Positions 25,498-34,736 of a stretch of DNA of 64,000 nt are shown in pieces (within the stretch, counting starts at the first letter, position 1; the number at the start of each line of letters is the position of its first letter). The position numbers and the translations under genes were made by a program. The notes beneath the pieces were generated by a model. The model had not been told where the DNA came from, ran no database searches, and saw only the letters and a program-made list of their open reading frames with translations. Source of the DNA: Lichenicola sp965198655 (GTDB lineage Bacteria > Pseudomonadota > Alphaproteobacteria > Acetobacterales > Acetobacteraceae); assembly GCA_965198655.1 (NCBI GenBank), contig OZ240668.1, forward strand, positions 3,720,001-3,784,000, written 5' to 3'.

Positions 25498-26769
25498 ATG
25501 CTGCGTGCCGTGATGGGGGAGCACGCAGGAATGTCGGACCACGAGGCGCCTGGCCGGCCGCAATCCTTCGACGACGTGGCGCTGCCGATGCGGATGCAGG
25601 CCACGGTCACCTACGGCCCGTTGCCGAAGCGACCCGAGGATCTGCTCGACCTCCCCGACGATCCCTGGATGATCCGGCTGCCGGTCATCATCCCGGTGAT
25701 GGTCCCCCGTGAGCTGCTTTATCCAGACCTTACCCGAAACCAGGACGCGCGATCCCCCGCCCCGTCCAAAACGTCCGTTCCACCGGCCGGCCCGATCCCG
25801 GACTTCGTCCCGACGCGTCAGGTCCACCCAGGCGCACCCCGGGGCTGTCATGATCGCGACAGCGCACGCTGTTGCGTTCCGCTGACCACCCAGCAACTTG
25901 ATGCCGTGGGGATCGGCGAGGCCTTGCGGAGCCTGCGGCAGAAGCGCTCCGAGCGGAAGCCGACTTCGACGGACGGCAGGACGGTGCCGGCGGTCGGGCC
26001 CGCCGACGTTGTCGAAACATCTGATTTCCTCTTCAACGCCTTCGTTTCCGCTCAGTCAAAAACCCCAACCACGATGGGATACCGCGCACTGGACGTGGCG
26101 CGTCAGCCTGCCAAGCCGACGGCCATCGACAGGGCGCTGTCACAGCCGCGAAGGGCTGGAGCCGGGAAAACGTCCACATCAGCACCGGCACCGGCCAGCA
26201 CATCAGTCGTTCCGCCGGCAAGCGGTTCTGCTACGACGCTGGACGTGAGCGCCCAGGCCGACGCTGACAAGATCAAGGTAAGTCATAGCGCAGTTCCGCT
26301 ATCCGGTATCAGGACGGCGACATCCGGCGCCGATGACGGCATGAAGGGGAACGGCCAATCGATCGACAAGAAGGAACTTCCCATACCGAAAGAGGCGGCA
26401 AAGAAACAGTCAGACTTGGTAGAGCAGTTTTCTGAGGCAGGAAGCAAGCTTCAAGAGGATGGTCTTATCTTCATAGCCGGGGGCGTGGTGACAACCGGTA
26501 TCTTTCCTGAAGCAGCTTTGGCGGGTGAAACAGCCATCTCTTTTGGAGAAGGTCTCTACGCTATGGGTTCTGCAATGAAGGACGCCGCGAGCATAACCAA
26601 CCTCGTTACCAACAACGGAGACGGCAGCGGCTACTTGCTTGGGAAGATCAACGATCGTCTTCTGAAGAAAGTGCCGGAAGGACCCATGCATGACCTTGCA
26701 GCGACGTTGCTTGATAAAGCCGAGGAAGCATCCGGTTTGGAAAAGGGAGACGAGGGTGACGAGAAATAG
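25498..26769 (+). CDS. Unrecognised modular protein, possible secreted effector/toxin
   Basis: 423 residues. SD AGGGA lies before ATG 25498; an alternative ATG at 25531 follows GGGGGAG. Residues about 10-85 are a compact Pro-rich region (LPVIIPVMVPRELLYPDLT). Residues about 90-290 are low-complexity Ser/Thr/Pro/Ala linker. Residues about 295-423 form a distinct domain with a Gly/Ala-rich hydrophobic stretch (FIAGGVVTTGIFPEAALAGE) and an acidic tail. The last third is clearly AT-richer than the first. The 3' end overlaps a small membrane-protein gene and is repeated, decayed, just downstream. Domain layout and cassette arrangement suggest a polymorphic effector, but no known toxin fold was recognised. 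Confidence 0.55.
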   Translation: MLRAVMGEHAGMSDHEAPGRPQSFDDVALPMRMQATVTYGPLPKRPEDLLDLPDDPWMIRLPVIIPVMVPRELLYPDLTRNQDARSPAPSKTSVPPAGPIPDFVPTRQVHPGAPRGCHDRDSARCCVPLTTQQLDAVGIGEALRSLRQKRSERKPTSTDGRTVPAVGPADVVETSDFLFNAFVSAQSKTPTTMGYRALDVARQPAKPTAIDRALSQPRRAGAGKTSTSAPAPASTSVVPPASGSATTLDVSAQADADKIKVSHSAVPLSGIRTATSGADDGMKGNGQSIDKKELPIPKEAAKKQSDLVEQFSEAGSKLQEDGLIFIAGGVVTTGIFPEAALAGETAISFGEGLYAMGSAMKDAASITNLVTNNGDGSGYLLGKINDRLLKKVPEGPMHDLAATLLDKAEEASGLEKGDEGDEK

Positions 26770-27031
26770 CCTCACTAGAGGTTCATACTACGTTGTCTTG
26801 ATGTCAATAAGCTTGTTCCTGATCGTTTACATTATGCAGAAGGCTCAAGGTCATACGTTTGCGACTCGAGATCACGTCAAAGGCACCATGCTCATCATGG
26901 GAGCGATAGTGTCCTTTATTGCCCGAACTGATAAGGAGTATCTCGTCGGTTCATACGTTCTCCGAGCCATAATCGTTCTGGCAGGTTGCTGCAGCTTGAT
27001 AGCCTTGCTTGTATTTCCATCGCATCAATAA
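26756..27031 (+). CDS. Small membrane protein, candidate immunity protein
   Basis: 91 residues from GTG 26756, with GGGAG six bases upstream inside the preceding gene; the two genes overlap by 14 bases. Hydrophobic segments at about 12-28, 44-58 and 67-88 suggest two or three membrane helices. No signal for export beyond these. The base composition matches the AT-rich 3' part of the upstream gene. A membrane immunity protein against a membrane-acting toxin is the simplest reading, by analogy with effector-immunity pairs; this is inference. Confidence 0.6.
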   Translation: MTRNSLTRGSYYVVLMSISLFLIVYIMQKAQGHTFATRDHVKGTMLIMGAIVSFIARTDKEYLVGSYVLRAIIVLAGCCSLIALLVFPSHQ

Positions 27032-27134
27032 ACAAAACATGATCCGAACTTCTCTCATTTACAATATATTCAAAAATGATCGAGCCTTGGAGCAATGAGC
27101 GATCTTGTTCCTGAACATGGAGATGATGAGTGCT

Positions 27135-27471
27135 GATCTTGCAGCAACATTGCTTGATAAGGCCGCGGAAGCATCAGGTTTGGGAAAGAGGGATGAGCGT
27201 GAAGAAAAAATAGCTACGCCAGATCCATAGTACTACGTCTTTCTAATATCTACGACTCTTTTTTGCTCATTGTGTCACGCAAAAAGCTCAAGGTCATATA
27301 TTGGCCACGCGAGATCATGTCATGGACGCTATGTTCAAGATAGGACTAGCTTTTCTTGTCATTACTCGATGTTATAGGCAGTACCTTGTAAAGTCGTATC
27401 CCCTCCGGATGACAATGCTTCTGGCATGTTGCTGTAGTACAGCAGCATTCTTTGAACTTCCACCAAGTTGA
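27135..27471 (+). pseudogene. Decayed duplicate of the effector tail and membrane-protein gene
   Basis: This stretch matches 26692-27031 along its whole length. The first part encodes DLAATLLDKAAEASGLGK, matching DLAATLLDKAEEASGLEK at the end of the upstream protein. The rest encodes QKAQGHILATRDHV, then QYLVKSY, matching QKAQGHTFATRDHV and EYLVGSY. An extra A and stops break the second copy's reading frame near its GTG. It is therefore a degenerated tandem cassette, not a working gene. Confidence 0.85.
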
Positions 27472-27646
27472 TTAACCAGGCACGAGCTAGATTCCTTCTT
27501 CCCGACCATCAACAGGCTTTGAGGGAAATCGAGCTTCGGGCGGTGAATGACCTTTGTTCTCGACCCTGGAGACAGAATATCCTGGCTACCCCACCGCAGA
27601 GGCAGCAAGCGGAACCGTCGACAAAACGCGGCATCGACCACCGAAC

Positions 27647-28105
27647 ATGACGCTTGACCTCGGCCAGAACGAATACCTGCCACACCTAAGATGGAACATC
27701 GATATGGGACAGTCACTACCTCCGGGTCCGGAACTCCTGCGGTCGATCGAGAGCCTGGAGATCGTGGCAAGGCAAATCGACGGCGGCATCAGCTATACGA
27801 TCAAGGGAAACCTGATCGTCGACCGCAATTCCCTCGGCGAGGGAGCCGACGACGAGGCGCACGCCGCGGCGATCCAGCAGGTTGTCCAGGACATCGTGGC
27901 GCCGCTGGCGTTGAAGCTGATCCTGGAGAACCCCGGCCTGCGGCATTATCAGGTCGACGTGGAGCCGTTGAACCACTTCGTGCGCATCCCCCGCGCGTTC
28001 TGGAACATCGACCCCGTCATCGACGAGCTGCTGGCCGAGATCCCCATCAGGATCGACAAGGCGCTCCCGGCACCGCACGACGCGCGGCCGGCCATCCTGC
28101 ACTGA
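27647..28105 (+). CDS. Hypothetical protein
   Basis: About 152 residues from ATG 27647; the start is uncertain because no clear SD precedes it, and the frame is open from 27554. The protein is soluble, acidic and mixed alpha/beta (VARQIDGGISYTIKGNLIVD, HAAAIQQVVQDIVAPLALKLIL). GC content returns to the genome norm here. No family recognised and no signal peptide. It closes the accessory patch. Confidence 0.6.
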   Translation: MTLDLGQNEYLPHLRWNIDMGQSLPPGPELLRSIESLEIVARQIDGGISYTIKGNLIVDRNSLGEGADDEAHAAAIQQVVQDIVAPLALKLILENPGLRHYQVDVEPLNHFVRIPRAFWNIDPVIDELLAEIPIRIDKALPAPHDARPAILH

Positions 28106-28180
28106 ACCCTGCCACCGCCGCCGGATGGCCGGGAACCGCCAGGCGGTCAGGCACGCTGCACAAGGACAGGGAGATCACGC

Positions 28181-28402
28181 ATGGCAGACCACGGACAGAC
28201 CACGGGCAACGTTCCGGTCGAGGGCATCGATCCGGGCGGCACGCACAAGGCGCCGGGCGGCAACGCCCTGAAGAAGGGGCCGGGCGACCATCCGGGCGCA
28301 GCACCCCCGGTGGAAAGCGGCGACCGCAACACCGCCCCCAACCCCGACATCCACGACGACGACCACGCCGGACACGGCAGCCACGAGTACCGCTCTGTCT
28401 GA
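28181..28402 (+). CDS. Small hydrophilic Gly/His/Asp-rich protein
   Basis: 73 residues with SD GGGAG eight bases before the ATG. It has almost no hydrophobic residues: Gly, Pro, Asp and His dominate (GIDPGGTHKAPGGNA, DIHDDDHAGHGSHEY), suggesting an intrinsically disordered, possibly metal-binding or stress-protective peptide. It is directly upstream of the acyl-CoA dehydrogenase gene and probably shares its transcript. Function unknown. Confidence 0.6.
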   Translation: MADHGQTTGNVPVEGIDPGGTHKAPGGNALKKGPGDHPGAAPPVESGDRNTAPNPDIHDDDHAGHGSHEYRSV

Positions 28403-28430
28403 GCCGGCCCTGTTCGACCGGCTGCGCGCG

Positions 28431-29513
28431 TTGCTGCCGGAGATCGAGGCCGAGTCAGAGCGTTGCGACCGCGACGGCGCGTTCCCCGAGCGCGGCATCG
28501 CCCTGCTTCGGGATGCCGGCGCCCTGGCCGCCTCGTTGCCCGCCTCCGCCGGCGGGCTCGGCCTCGGCACCGAGCCCGCCGGCGCGCTCGGAATGCTGCG
28601 CCTGCTCCGCCTGGTGGGTGCCGCCAACCTGTCGCTCGGCCGGCTGTTCGAGGGTCATGTCAACGCCCTGAAGCTGCTGGGGCGCTACGGCACACGGACG
28701 CAGGGGCAGGACGCGGCCGCCGCGGTCCGGGACGGCGCGCTGTTCGGCATCTGGGTCACCGAGGGCACCGACGGGCTGCGCTACACGCAGGACGCGCCGG
28801 GCGGCCCATTGCGGCTCGAGGGCGCCAAGCTGTTCGCGTCGGGTGCAGCACAGGTGACCCATCCGCTGGTGACCGCCGCGTCGCCGTCGGGCGACACGCG
28901 GATGCTGCTGGTGCCGCTCCATGACGAGCATGCGGCAACCGCGATGCCCGCCTCCCTGTCCGGCATGCGCGGCGCCTGCACCGGACGCCACGACTTCTCC
29001 GGCCTCGTCCGCCCGGCCGACATGCTGGTCGGCGCCCCCGGCGACTACCTGCGTCAGCCGGAGTTCTCTGCCGGCGCCTGGCGCGGCATGGCGGTGGCGC
29101 TGGGCGGGATCGACCGGCTGGTGTCGCTGTTCTGCGCCGCCCTCGCCGACCGCGGCCGGGACACCAACCCGCACCAGCGGGTCCGCATCGGCGAGGCGCT
29201 GATCGCGCAGGAGACCGCGTCGCTGTGGACGCGCAAGGCGGCGCTGGTGGCGGAAGGCGACCGGTTCGACCCGGGCGACGTGGCGGCCACCGTCAACCTG
29301 GCGCGCATCGCCTGCGAGACCGCCGGCCTCGACGTGATCCGGCTGGTGCAGCGCGGGCTCGGCTTGTCCGCGTTCCTGTCCGGCAGCGCGGTCGAGCGGG
29401 TGATGCGCGACCTCGCCACCTACCTGCGCCAGCCGGCGCCGGACGAGACCCTGGTCGAGGGCGCCGCCTGGTTCGGCGGCCGCCCCCTGCCCGACACGGA
29501 CGCCGCCGCGTGA
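28431..29513 (+). CDS. Acyl-CoA dehydrogenase-like flavoprotein
   Basis: 360 residues from a TTG; the coding similarity seems to begin earlier (SEPALFDRLRALLPEI, from about 28398) but no standard start codon exists there, so the real start is uncertain. The fold order is visible: N-terminal helical domain (FPERGIALLRDAGAL, SAGGLGLG), middle beta domain (FGIWVTEG, LEGAKLFASGA) and C-terminal four-helix domain (RIGEALIAQETASLW). It is shorter than typical acyl-CoA dehydrogenases, as in XiaF/SfnB-like flavoproteins. Its stop overlaps the deacetylase start (GTGA), pointing to joint action with the next two genes. Confidence 0.82.
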   Translation: MLPEIEAESERCDRDGAFPERGIALLRDAGALAASLPASAGGLGLGTEPAGALGMLRLLRLVGAANLSLGRLFEGHVNALKLLGRYGTRTQGQDAAAAVRDGALFGIWVTEGTDGLRYTQDAPGGPLRLEGAKLFASGAAQVTHPLVTAASPSGDTRMLLVPLHDEHAATAMPASLSGMRGACTGRHDFSGLVRPADMLVGAPGDYLRQPEFSAGAWRGMAVALGGIDRLVSLFCAALADRGRDTNPHQRVRIGEALIAQETASLWTRKAALVAEGDRFDPGDVAATVNLARIACETAGLDVIRLVQRGLGLSAFLSGSAVERVMRDLATYLRQPAPDETLVEGAAWFGGRPLPDTDAAA

Positions 29514-30262
29514 CAGGCATCGGCAACGCAGGCCGGTCGGCCGGGGCGCTGCACGACGCGTTCCGCTCGCTGCCGCTGGCGCCCCTGGACCGCATCGTCC
29601 CCGGCACCGCCCTGGTGCTGGCGCCGCACCCCGATGACGAGAGCCTCGGCTGTGGCGGGCTGATCGCCGAGAGCTGCCTGGCCGGCCGGCCGCCGCTGGT
29701 GGTGGTGCTGACCGACGGCGCCGGCTCGCACCCGAACTCGGCCGCCTGGCCAGCGCCGCGGCTGCGCGACCAGCGCGAAGCGGAAACCCGGGACGCGGTC
29801 GCCTGCCTCGGCCTGCCGCCCGACCGCCTCGCTTTTCTTCGCCTGCCCGACACGCGCGCGCCGACCGACGGGCTAGAATTCGAGCAGGCGGTGGACCGGC
29901 TGGGTGCCCTGGCCGCCGCCCATGACTGCGACACGATCCTGGCGCCCTGGGAGCACGACCCGCATTGCGATCACGAGGCGGCCTGGCGCATGGCGCAAGC
30001 CTTGTCGGCGCGCGCCGGGCATCGCCTGCTGGCCTACCCGGTCTGGGGCTGGCTGATCCCCCCGGACACGCTGCTCGACGCCCCCGCCCCCGAAGGCTGG
30101 CGGCTGCCGATCGCGCCCCACCTGCCGGCGAAGGCGCTGGCGATCCGCTCGCACCAGACCCAGTACGGAACCCTGATCGACGACGACCCGGACGGCTTCC
30201 GCCTGCCGCCAGCCTTGTTGTCGGTGTTCGAGGCGCCGTTCGAGGTGTTCCTGTCGTCATGA
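29510..30262 (+). CDS. PIG-L/LmbE-family N-deacetylase
   Basis: 250 residues from a GTG overlapping the acyl-CoA dehydrogenase stop. The zinc motif APHPDDE is near residue 41, and the second metal ligand region is HDPHCDHEA near 150. The family removes acetyl from N-acetylglucosamine-type sugars on lipids, mycothiol or antibiotics. An N-terminal 30-residue region precedes the core. It is coupled at its 3' end to the methyltransferase (ATGA). In some genomes PIG-L and methyltransferase domains of this kind are fused, which supports a shared pathway. Confidence 0.92.
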   Translation: MTGIGNAGRSAGALHDAFRSLPLAPLDRIVPGTALVLAPHPDDESLGCGGLIAESCLAGRPPLVVVLTDGAGSHPNSAAWPAPRLRDQREAETRDAVACLGLPPDRLAFLRLPDTRAPTDGLEFEQAVDRLGALAAAHDCDTILAPWEHDPHCDHEAAWRMAQALSARAGHRLLAYPVWGWLIPPDTLLDAPAPEGWRLPIAPHLPAKALAIRSHQTQYGTLIDDDPDGFRLPPALLSVFEAPFEVFLSS

Positions 30263-30843
30263 GCGGATCGAGCTGGACCGGGGACGTGTTCGAGCGGATC
30301 TATGCCGAGCGTCCCGACCCGTGGGGGTTCGAGAGTAGCCCATACGAGCGCGCCAAATACGCCGACACCCTGTCCGCCCTCGACGCGCGCCGCTACCGCA
30401 ACGGTTTGGAGCTGGGCTGCTCGATCGGGGTGATGACCGAGGCGCTGGCCGCGCGCTGCGACGCCCTGCTGGCGATCGACATCAGCGCCACCGCGCTGGC
30501 GCGCGCCCGGACCCGTTGCGCGGCCTTGCCTTGGGTGCAGTTCGTGCAAACCGCCCTTCCGGACGGGCTGCCGGCGCTCCATCCGGGATCCTGCGACCTC
30601 GCGGTGCTGTCGGAGCTGCTCTACTTCCTGAGCCCCTACGACATCGACCGGCTGATGGCCGCCGTGCTGGCCGCCTCGGCCCCGGACGCCACCATCGTGC
30701 TGGTGAACTGGACCGGGGACACCAACACGCCCTGCACCGGCGACGAGGCGGCGGAACGCGCCCGCACCTGCTGCCTCCGCGCCGGCCGCCGCGTGGGCGA
30801 GCCGCGTCGGCGGGACGGCTACCGGCTCGATCGGATCGGCTGA
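30259..30843 (+). CDS. NodS-like SAM-dependent methyltransferase
   Basis: 194 residues. SAM motif I is ELGCSIGVMTEALA (near residue 50), and the acidic loop is LAIDISATAL. The opening WTGDVFERIYAERPDPWGFESSPYERAKY is characteristic of NodS-type N-methyltransferases, which methylate the free amine of a deacetylated amino sugar. Following a deacetylase, this fits N-methylation of the exposed amine. ATG overlaps the deacetylase stop. It is convergent with the glycosyltransferase, 25 bases apart. Confidence 0.9.
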   Translation: MSGSSWTGDVFERIYAERPDPWGFESSPYERAKYADTLSALDARRYRNGLELGCSIGVMTEALAARCDALLAIDISATALARARTRCAALPWVQFVQTALPDGLPALHPGSCDLAVLSELLYFLSPYDIDRLMAAVLAASAPDATIVLVNWTGDTNTPCTGDEAAERARTCCLRAGRRVGEPRRRDGYRLDRIG

Positions 30844-30868
30844 GCGCACGCCCCGCCGACGCACTCGC

Positions 30869-32068
30869 TCATCCCGGACCTGGCAGCCCTTCCCGTCCGT
30901 CACCGGGCCATCCCCCGCCACCGCGTGGACCGGACCGCGCCGCGGTACCGGGCTGCCGGGCGGCCTTGGATCCCGCCCAAGCCGCCTGCTCCAGCCGTCG
31001 CACGATCCGGGCCGCCACGCCGTGATGCCGCGCAAGCTCGGCGCGACGGACCGGATGACGGCGCAGCGACACGCTTTCCGCCTCGACCCGGGCCCAGGCA
31101 GTGCCGAAGAACGGTTCCTCCAGCCAGCGCCCGAGCAGGTCCGGCGGCAGCGAGACCTCGCTCGCATAGGCGGACAGCGCCGCCGCGTCGGGCGGGCCGG
31201 CGGAGGCAGACCAGAGCACGCGCAGGGCCGCGCGCGCTTGCGCGCGTCGAAGGCAGTTCCCGGCCGGCTCCAGGCTGTCGTCGAGCATCTCGTCCTGGCG
31301 CATCATGCGCCGGGCGATTGTCTCGGCCATGCCGCCGGGCGCCCGGCCGACGGTGCGGCCGGACACCGTCACCACCGCGTCCGGGGCGTGACGGATGCGC
31401 CGGTCGACGCGACGCAGCGCGTGCAGGAAGCCGCGATCCTCGCCCGACGGCAGCGCCGGCACGCCGCCCACCAGCGCGCACGCCGCCGCGGTCACGGCGA
31501 TGCTGGCGCCGGAATGCTCGACGTGGCGCGGCCAGGGATCGGCCGGGTCGGGATCGGCGAGGTGATGGATGCGGTCGAGCAGGGTGGCGTAGGCGACCTC
31601 GGCGGCGTCGTCGCGGTGCAACTGCGACGGGATGGCGAGCGCCTCGACCGGATCGATCTCGGCGCGCCCGCACACCGCGTCCGCCCCCTGCGCCAGGGCG
31701 CGAAGGTTGGCGGCGAGCCAGTCCGGCCGCGCAGCGCCGTCGGCGTCGGTGGTGAACAGGATGCCGTCCGGACCGGCCAGCCCGGCCGCGACCGTTATCG
31801 CCTCGCGACGCGCGGTGCCGGCATGGGCGAAGGCACGGGGATACAGCCGCTCGACGCAGCACAGCTCGAACGGCAGCGACCGGGCGGCGTCGCGGGCGCG
31901 CGCAGCGGTGTCGTCGGTGCAGTTGTTGAGCAGCAGCACGACGTGGTCGAACGCGGCGCCGTCCTGTTGTCCGAGCGCCCGGAGGCAGGCGGCGATGCGC
32001 TCCTCCTCGTTCCGGACCGGGATCGCGACCACAAGCGGACGGGCGAGAAGACGGTCGACGCTCGGCAC
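30869..32068 (-). CDS. Family-2 glycosyltransferase
   Basis: 399 residues. GT-A fold: start strand LVVAIPVRNEEERIAACL, NNCTDDT nucleotide region, and DXD-type motif in FTTDADGAARPDW (near residue 105). A later Glu-Asp (SGEDRGFLHALRR) fits the catalytic base. No membrane helix is visible, so it is cytosolic or peripheral. It faces the deacetylase/methyltransferase operon on the opposite strand; the gene set suggests a modified glycoconjugate. Sugar donor and acceptor unknown. The C-terminal 60 residues are low-complexity Ala/Arg/Gly. Confidence 0.88.
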   Translation of the reverse strand: MPSVDRLLARPLVVAIPVRNEEERIAACLRALGQQDGAAFDHVVLLLNNCTDDTAARARDAARSLPFELCCVERLYPRAFAHAGTARREAITVAAGLAGPDGILFTTDADGAARPDWLAANLRALAQGADAVCGRAEIDPVEALAIPSQLHRDDAAEVAYATLLDRIHHLADPDPADPWPRHVEHSGASIAVTAAACALVGGVPALPSGEDRGFLHALRRVDRRIRHAPDAVVTVSGRTVGRAPGGMAETIARRMMRQDEMLDDSLEPAGNCLRRAQARAALRVLWSASAGPPDAAALSAYASEVSLPPDLLGRWLEEPFFGTAWARVEAESVSLRRHPVRRAELARHHGVAARIVRRLEQAAWAGSKAARQPGTAARSGPRGGGGWPGDGREGLPGPG

Positions 32069-32251
32069 AAGCGATCCCGATCCAGGAGGAGCGACCGGAA
32101 CGGTTCGCCTGGCCCCGAAACGATCCAGCCGAAGCCGCGGTTCCGATTGGGCGGCGCTTTTCCATCCACGCCTTTCCCGCCGTGGGCGCGGATGCTAGGG
32201 GAACCGGCATCGGCCGGGCCACCGAGCGCCGGCGTAGCCAGGAACGCCCGC

Positions 32252-33484
<1,233 letters not shown>

Positions 33485-33512
33485 CCTCGGCCGGGCTGCG
33501 CCCATCCAGGGT

Positions 33513-33905
33513 TTAGTCCGCCGGCGTCAACTCGGCCGCTTCGACCGGGGTAGCCTCGCGCGGCGCCGACACGCGGCGCGCCTGGCAAGCCAGGACAGGT
33601 CCGGCCGCGTGTCCGTGCGCGCAATGCCGGACGGTGCGGCAATGATCGTCCGCACAGATGGCCCAGGCGGGAAGCGGAGCGTCGGCGAGCAGCGGACGGG
33701 CCTCCCGCTGCCTGAACTGGCGCAGGCTCCTGGTCACCGCGAGCGGACCGATCCCCGACATCGGCGCCGCATCAAGCAACAGCGCCGCCAGCCGCTCGGC
33801 GCCATCCCTCGGCGTGGTCCAGCCGCGTGCGGGGGTCGACGCGGCGTCGAGAAACCGGGCGATCGTGTCGATCATGGTGGCACGGACATCCGCCTTCGCA
33901 GCCAT
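33513..33905 (-). CDS. Hypothetical Cys/His-containing protein
   Basis: 130 residues. The start at 33905 is chosen for its strong SD (GAGGAG, nine bases) over an in-frame ATG 16 codons upstream. The first 85 residues are helical (MIDTIARFLDAA, AERLAALLLDAAP). The C-terminal part holds clustered Cys and His (CADDHCRTVRHCAHGH, then VLAC) that could bind metal. No family recognised. An inverted repeat about 55-75 bases upstream may control it. Confidence 0.6.
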   Translation of the reverse strand: MAAKADVRATMIDTIARFLDAASTPARGWTTPRDGAERLAALLLDAAPMSGIGPLAVTRSLRQFRQREARPLLADAPLPAWAICADDHCRTVRHCAHGHAAGPVLACQARRVSAPREATPVEAAELTPAD

Positions 33906-33958
33906 CTCGCCAACTCCTCGGCCCGCCTCGACGGGTCCGGACGGTATCGTCATTTGAA

Positions 33959-33982
33959 TAACGATCTATTAACGCATCGTTA
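33959..33982. promoter_or_regulatory. Inverted repeat in AT-rich upstream region
   Basis: TAACGAT and ATCGTTA are perfect 7-base arms with a 10-base spacer, in a notably AT-rich patch upstream of the 130-residue hypothetical gene. The form fits a dimeric regulator site; no known consensus matched. Confidence 0.45.
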
Positions 33983-34023
33983 CGCGCTTGTCTTCCCCTT
34001 TCGCATGTCCGACGCCGCTCCCG

Positions 34024-34473
34024 TCAAGGCGGGTTCGGGCCGTCCTGCTGCATCCCGTCGCGCAGGATCCACTTGGCCATGTCCAGCACCTTCGGCATGG
34101 TGTCGTTGTAGAACGAGATCAGCCGCATGGTCGGCCTGATGCCGCCCTCCGCCCCATCCTCGGCGGCAGCCACCGCCACCAAGTGGACGGTCCGCAGCGT
34201 GTCCAGCGCCTGCGCCACCGCGTCGGCGTCCCAGCGCGGCTCGAGGTCCTTCTGGTACTCCGCCAGCGCGCGGACCTGCCCTTCGGCGAAGAACAGGCAG
34301 ATCGACCGCATCAGCTCGTCGCGCAGCGGGTCGGGTCGGTAATGGACGCCCATCAGCAGCGCGAGCGCCTCCTCGCGGCTTTCCATGAACCAGTGCAGCA
34401 GGCGGAGCGAGATCGCCGCATCCCGGCTCAGCGAGTTGTCGTTCGCCGCCTGCAGGTCGTCATAGGCCACCAT
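34024..34473 (-). CDS. Hypothetical helical protein
   Basis: 149 residues, soluble and nearly all helical (ISLRLLHWFMESREEALALLM, AEGQVRALAEYQKDLE, DAVAQALDTLRTVHL). No signal peptide, membrane helix or known motif was seen. The SD is weak. The spacing of hydrophobic residues suggests a helical bundle, possibly a dimer. It is upstream of the 130-residue gene on the same strand, with 118 bases between. Function unknown. Confidence 0.6.
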   Translation of the reverse strand: MVAYDDLQAANDNSLSRDAAISLRLLHWFMESREEALALLMGVHYRPDPLRDELMRSICLFFAEGQVRALAEYQKDLEPRWDADAVAQALDTLRTVHLVAVAAAEDGAEGGIRPTMRLISFYNDTMPKVLDMAKWILRDGMQQDGPNPP

Positions 34474-34605
34474 GGTTCATCTTCGAGTCCCAGGATGGAG
34501 CCCGTTCTCGGCGTTCCCCATTTCGTTACATAATAAAGTCCCCGTGACGGGCCGGTGGGGCGATCCTCAAAGGCTGTTCGAGAACTCCTGTTCGGTCCAG
34601 CAAGC

Positions 34606-34724
34606 AAGGCCAGGGCTCTGCCCATCGATCTGCTGGGGCCGGAGGCCCCAGATCCCTATTTCTTAAGAATCGGGTTTGAAGGGCTCCGCCCTTCATGGGG
34701 TCCAGGGGCAAAGCCCCTGGCCTT
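34606..34724. repeat. Dispersed palindromic repeat, family A, copy 3
   Basis: Terminal inverted repeats aaggccaggg / ccctggcctt, with internal hairpins gggccggaggcccc, gaagggctccgcccttc and ccaggggcaaagcccctgg. Same orientation as the copy at 22903 and shorter in the middle. It lies between two minus-strand genes. Confidence 0.92.
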
Positions 34725-34736
34725 CCAAACGGACCC

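Noticed and set aside
27468..27650. 60-codon frame after the decayed cassette
   Set aside because: Composition is not protein-like, there is no SD, and it begins within the end of the remnant.
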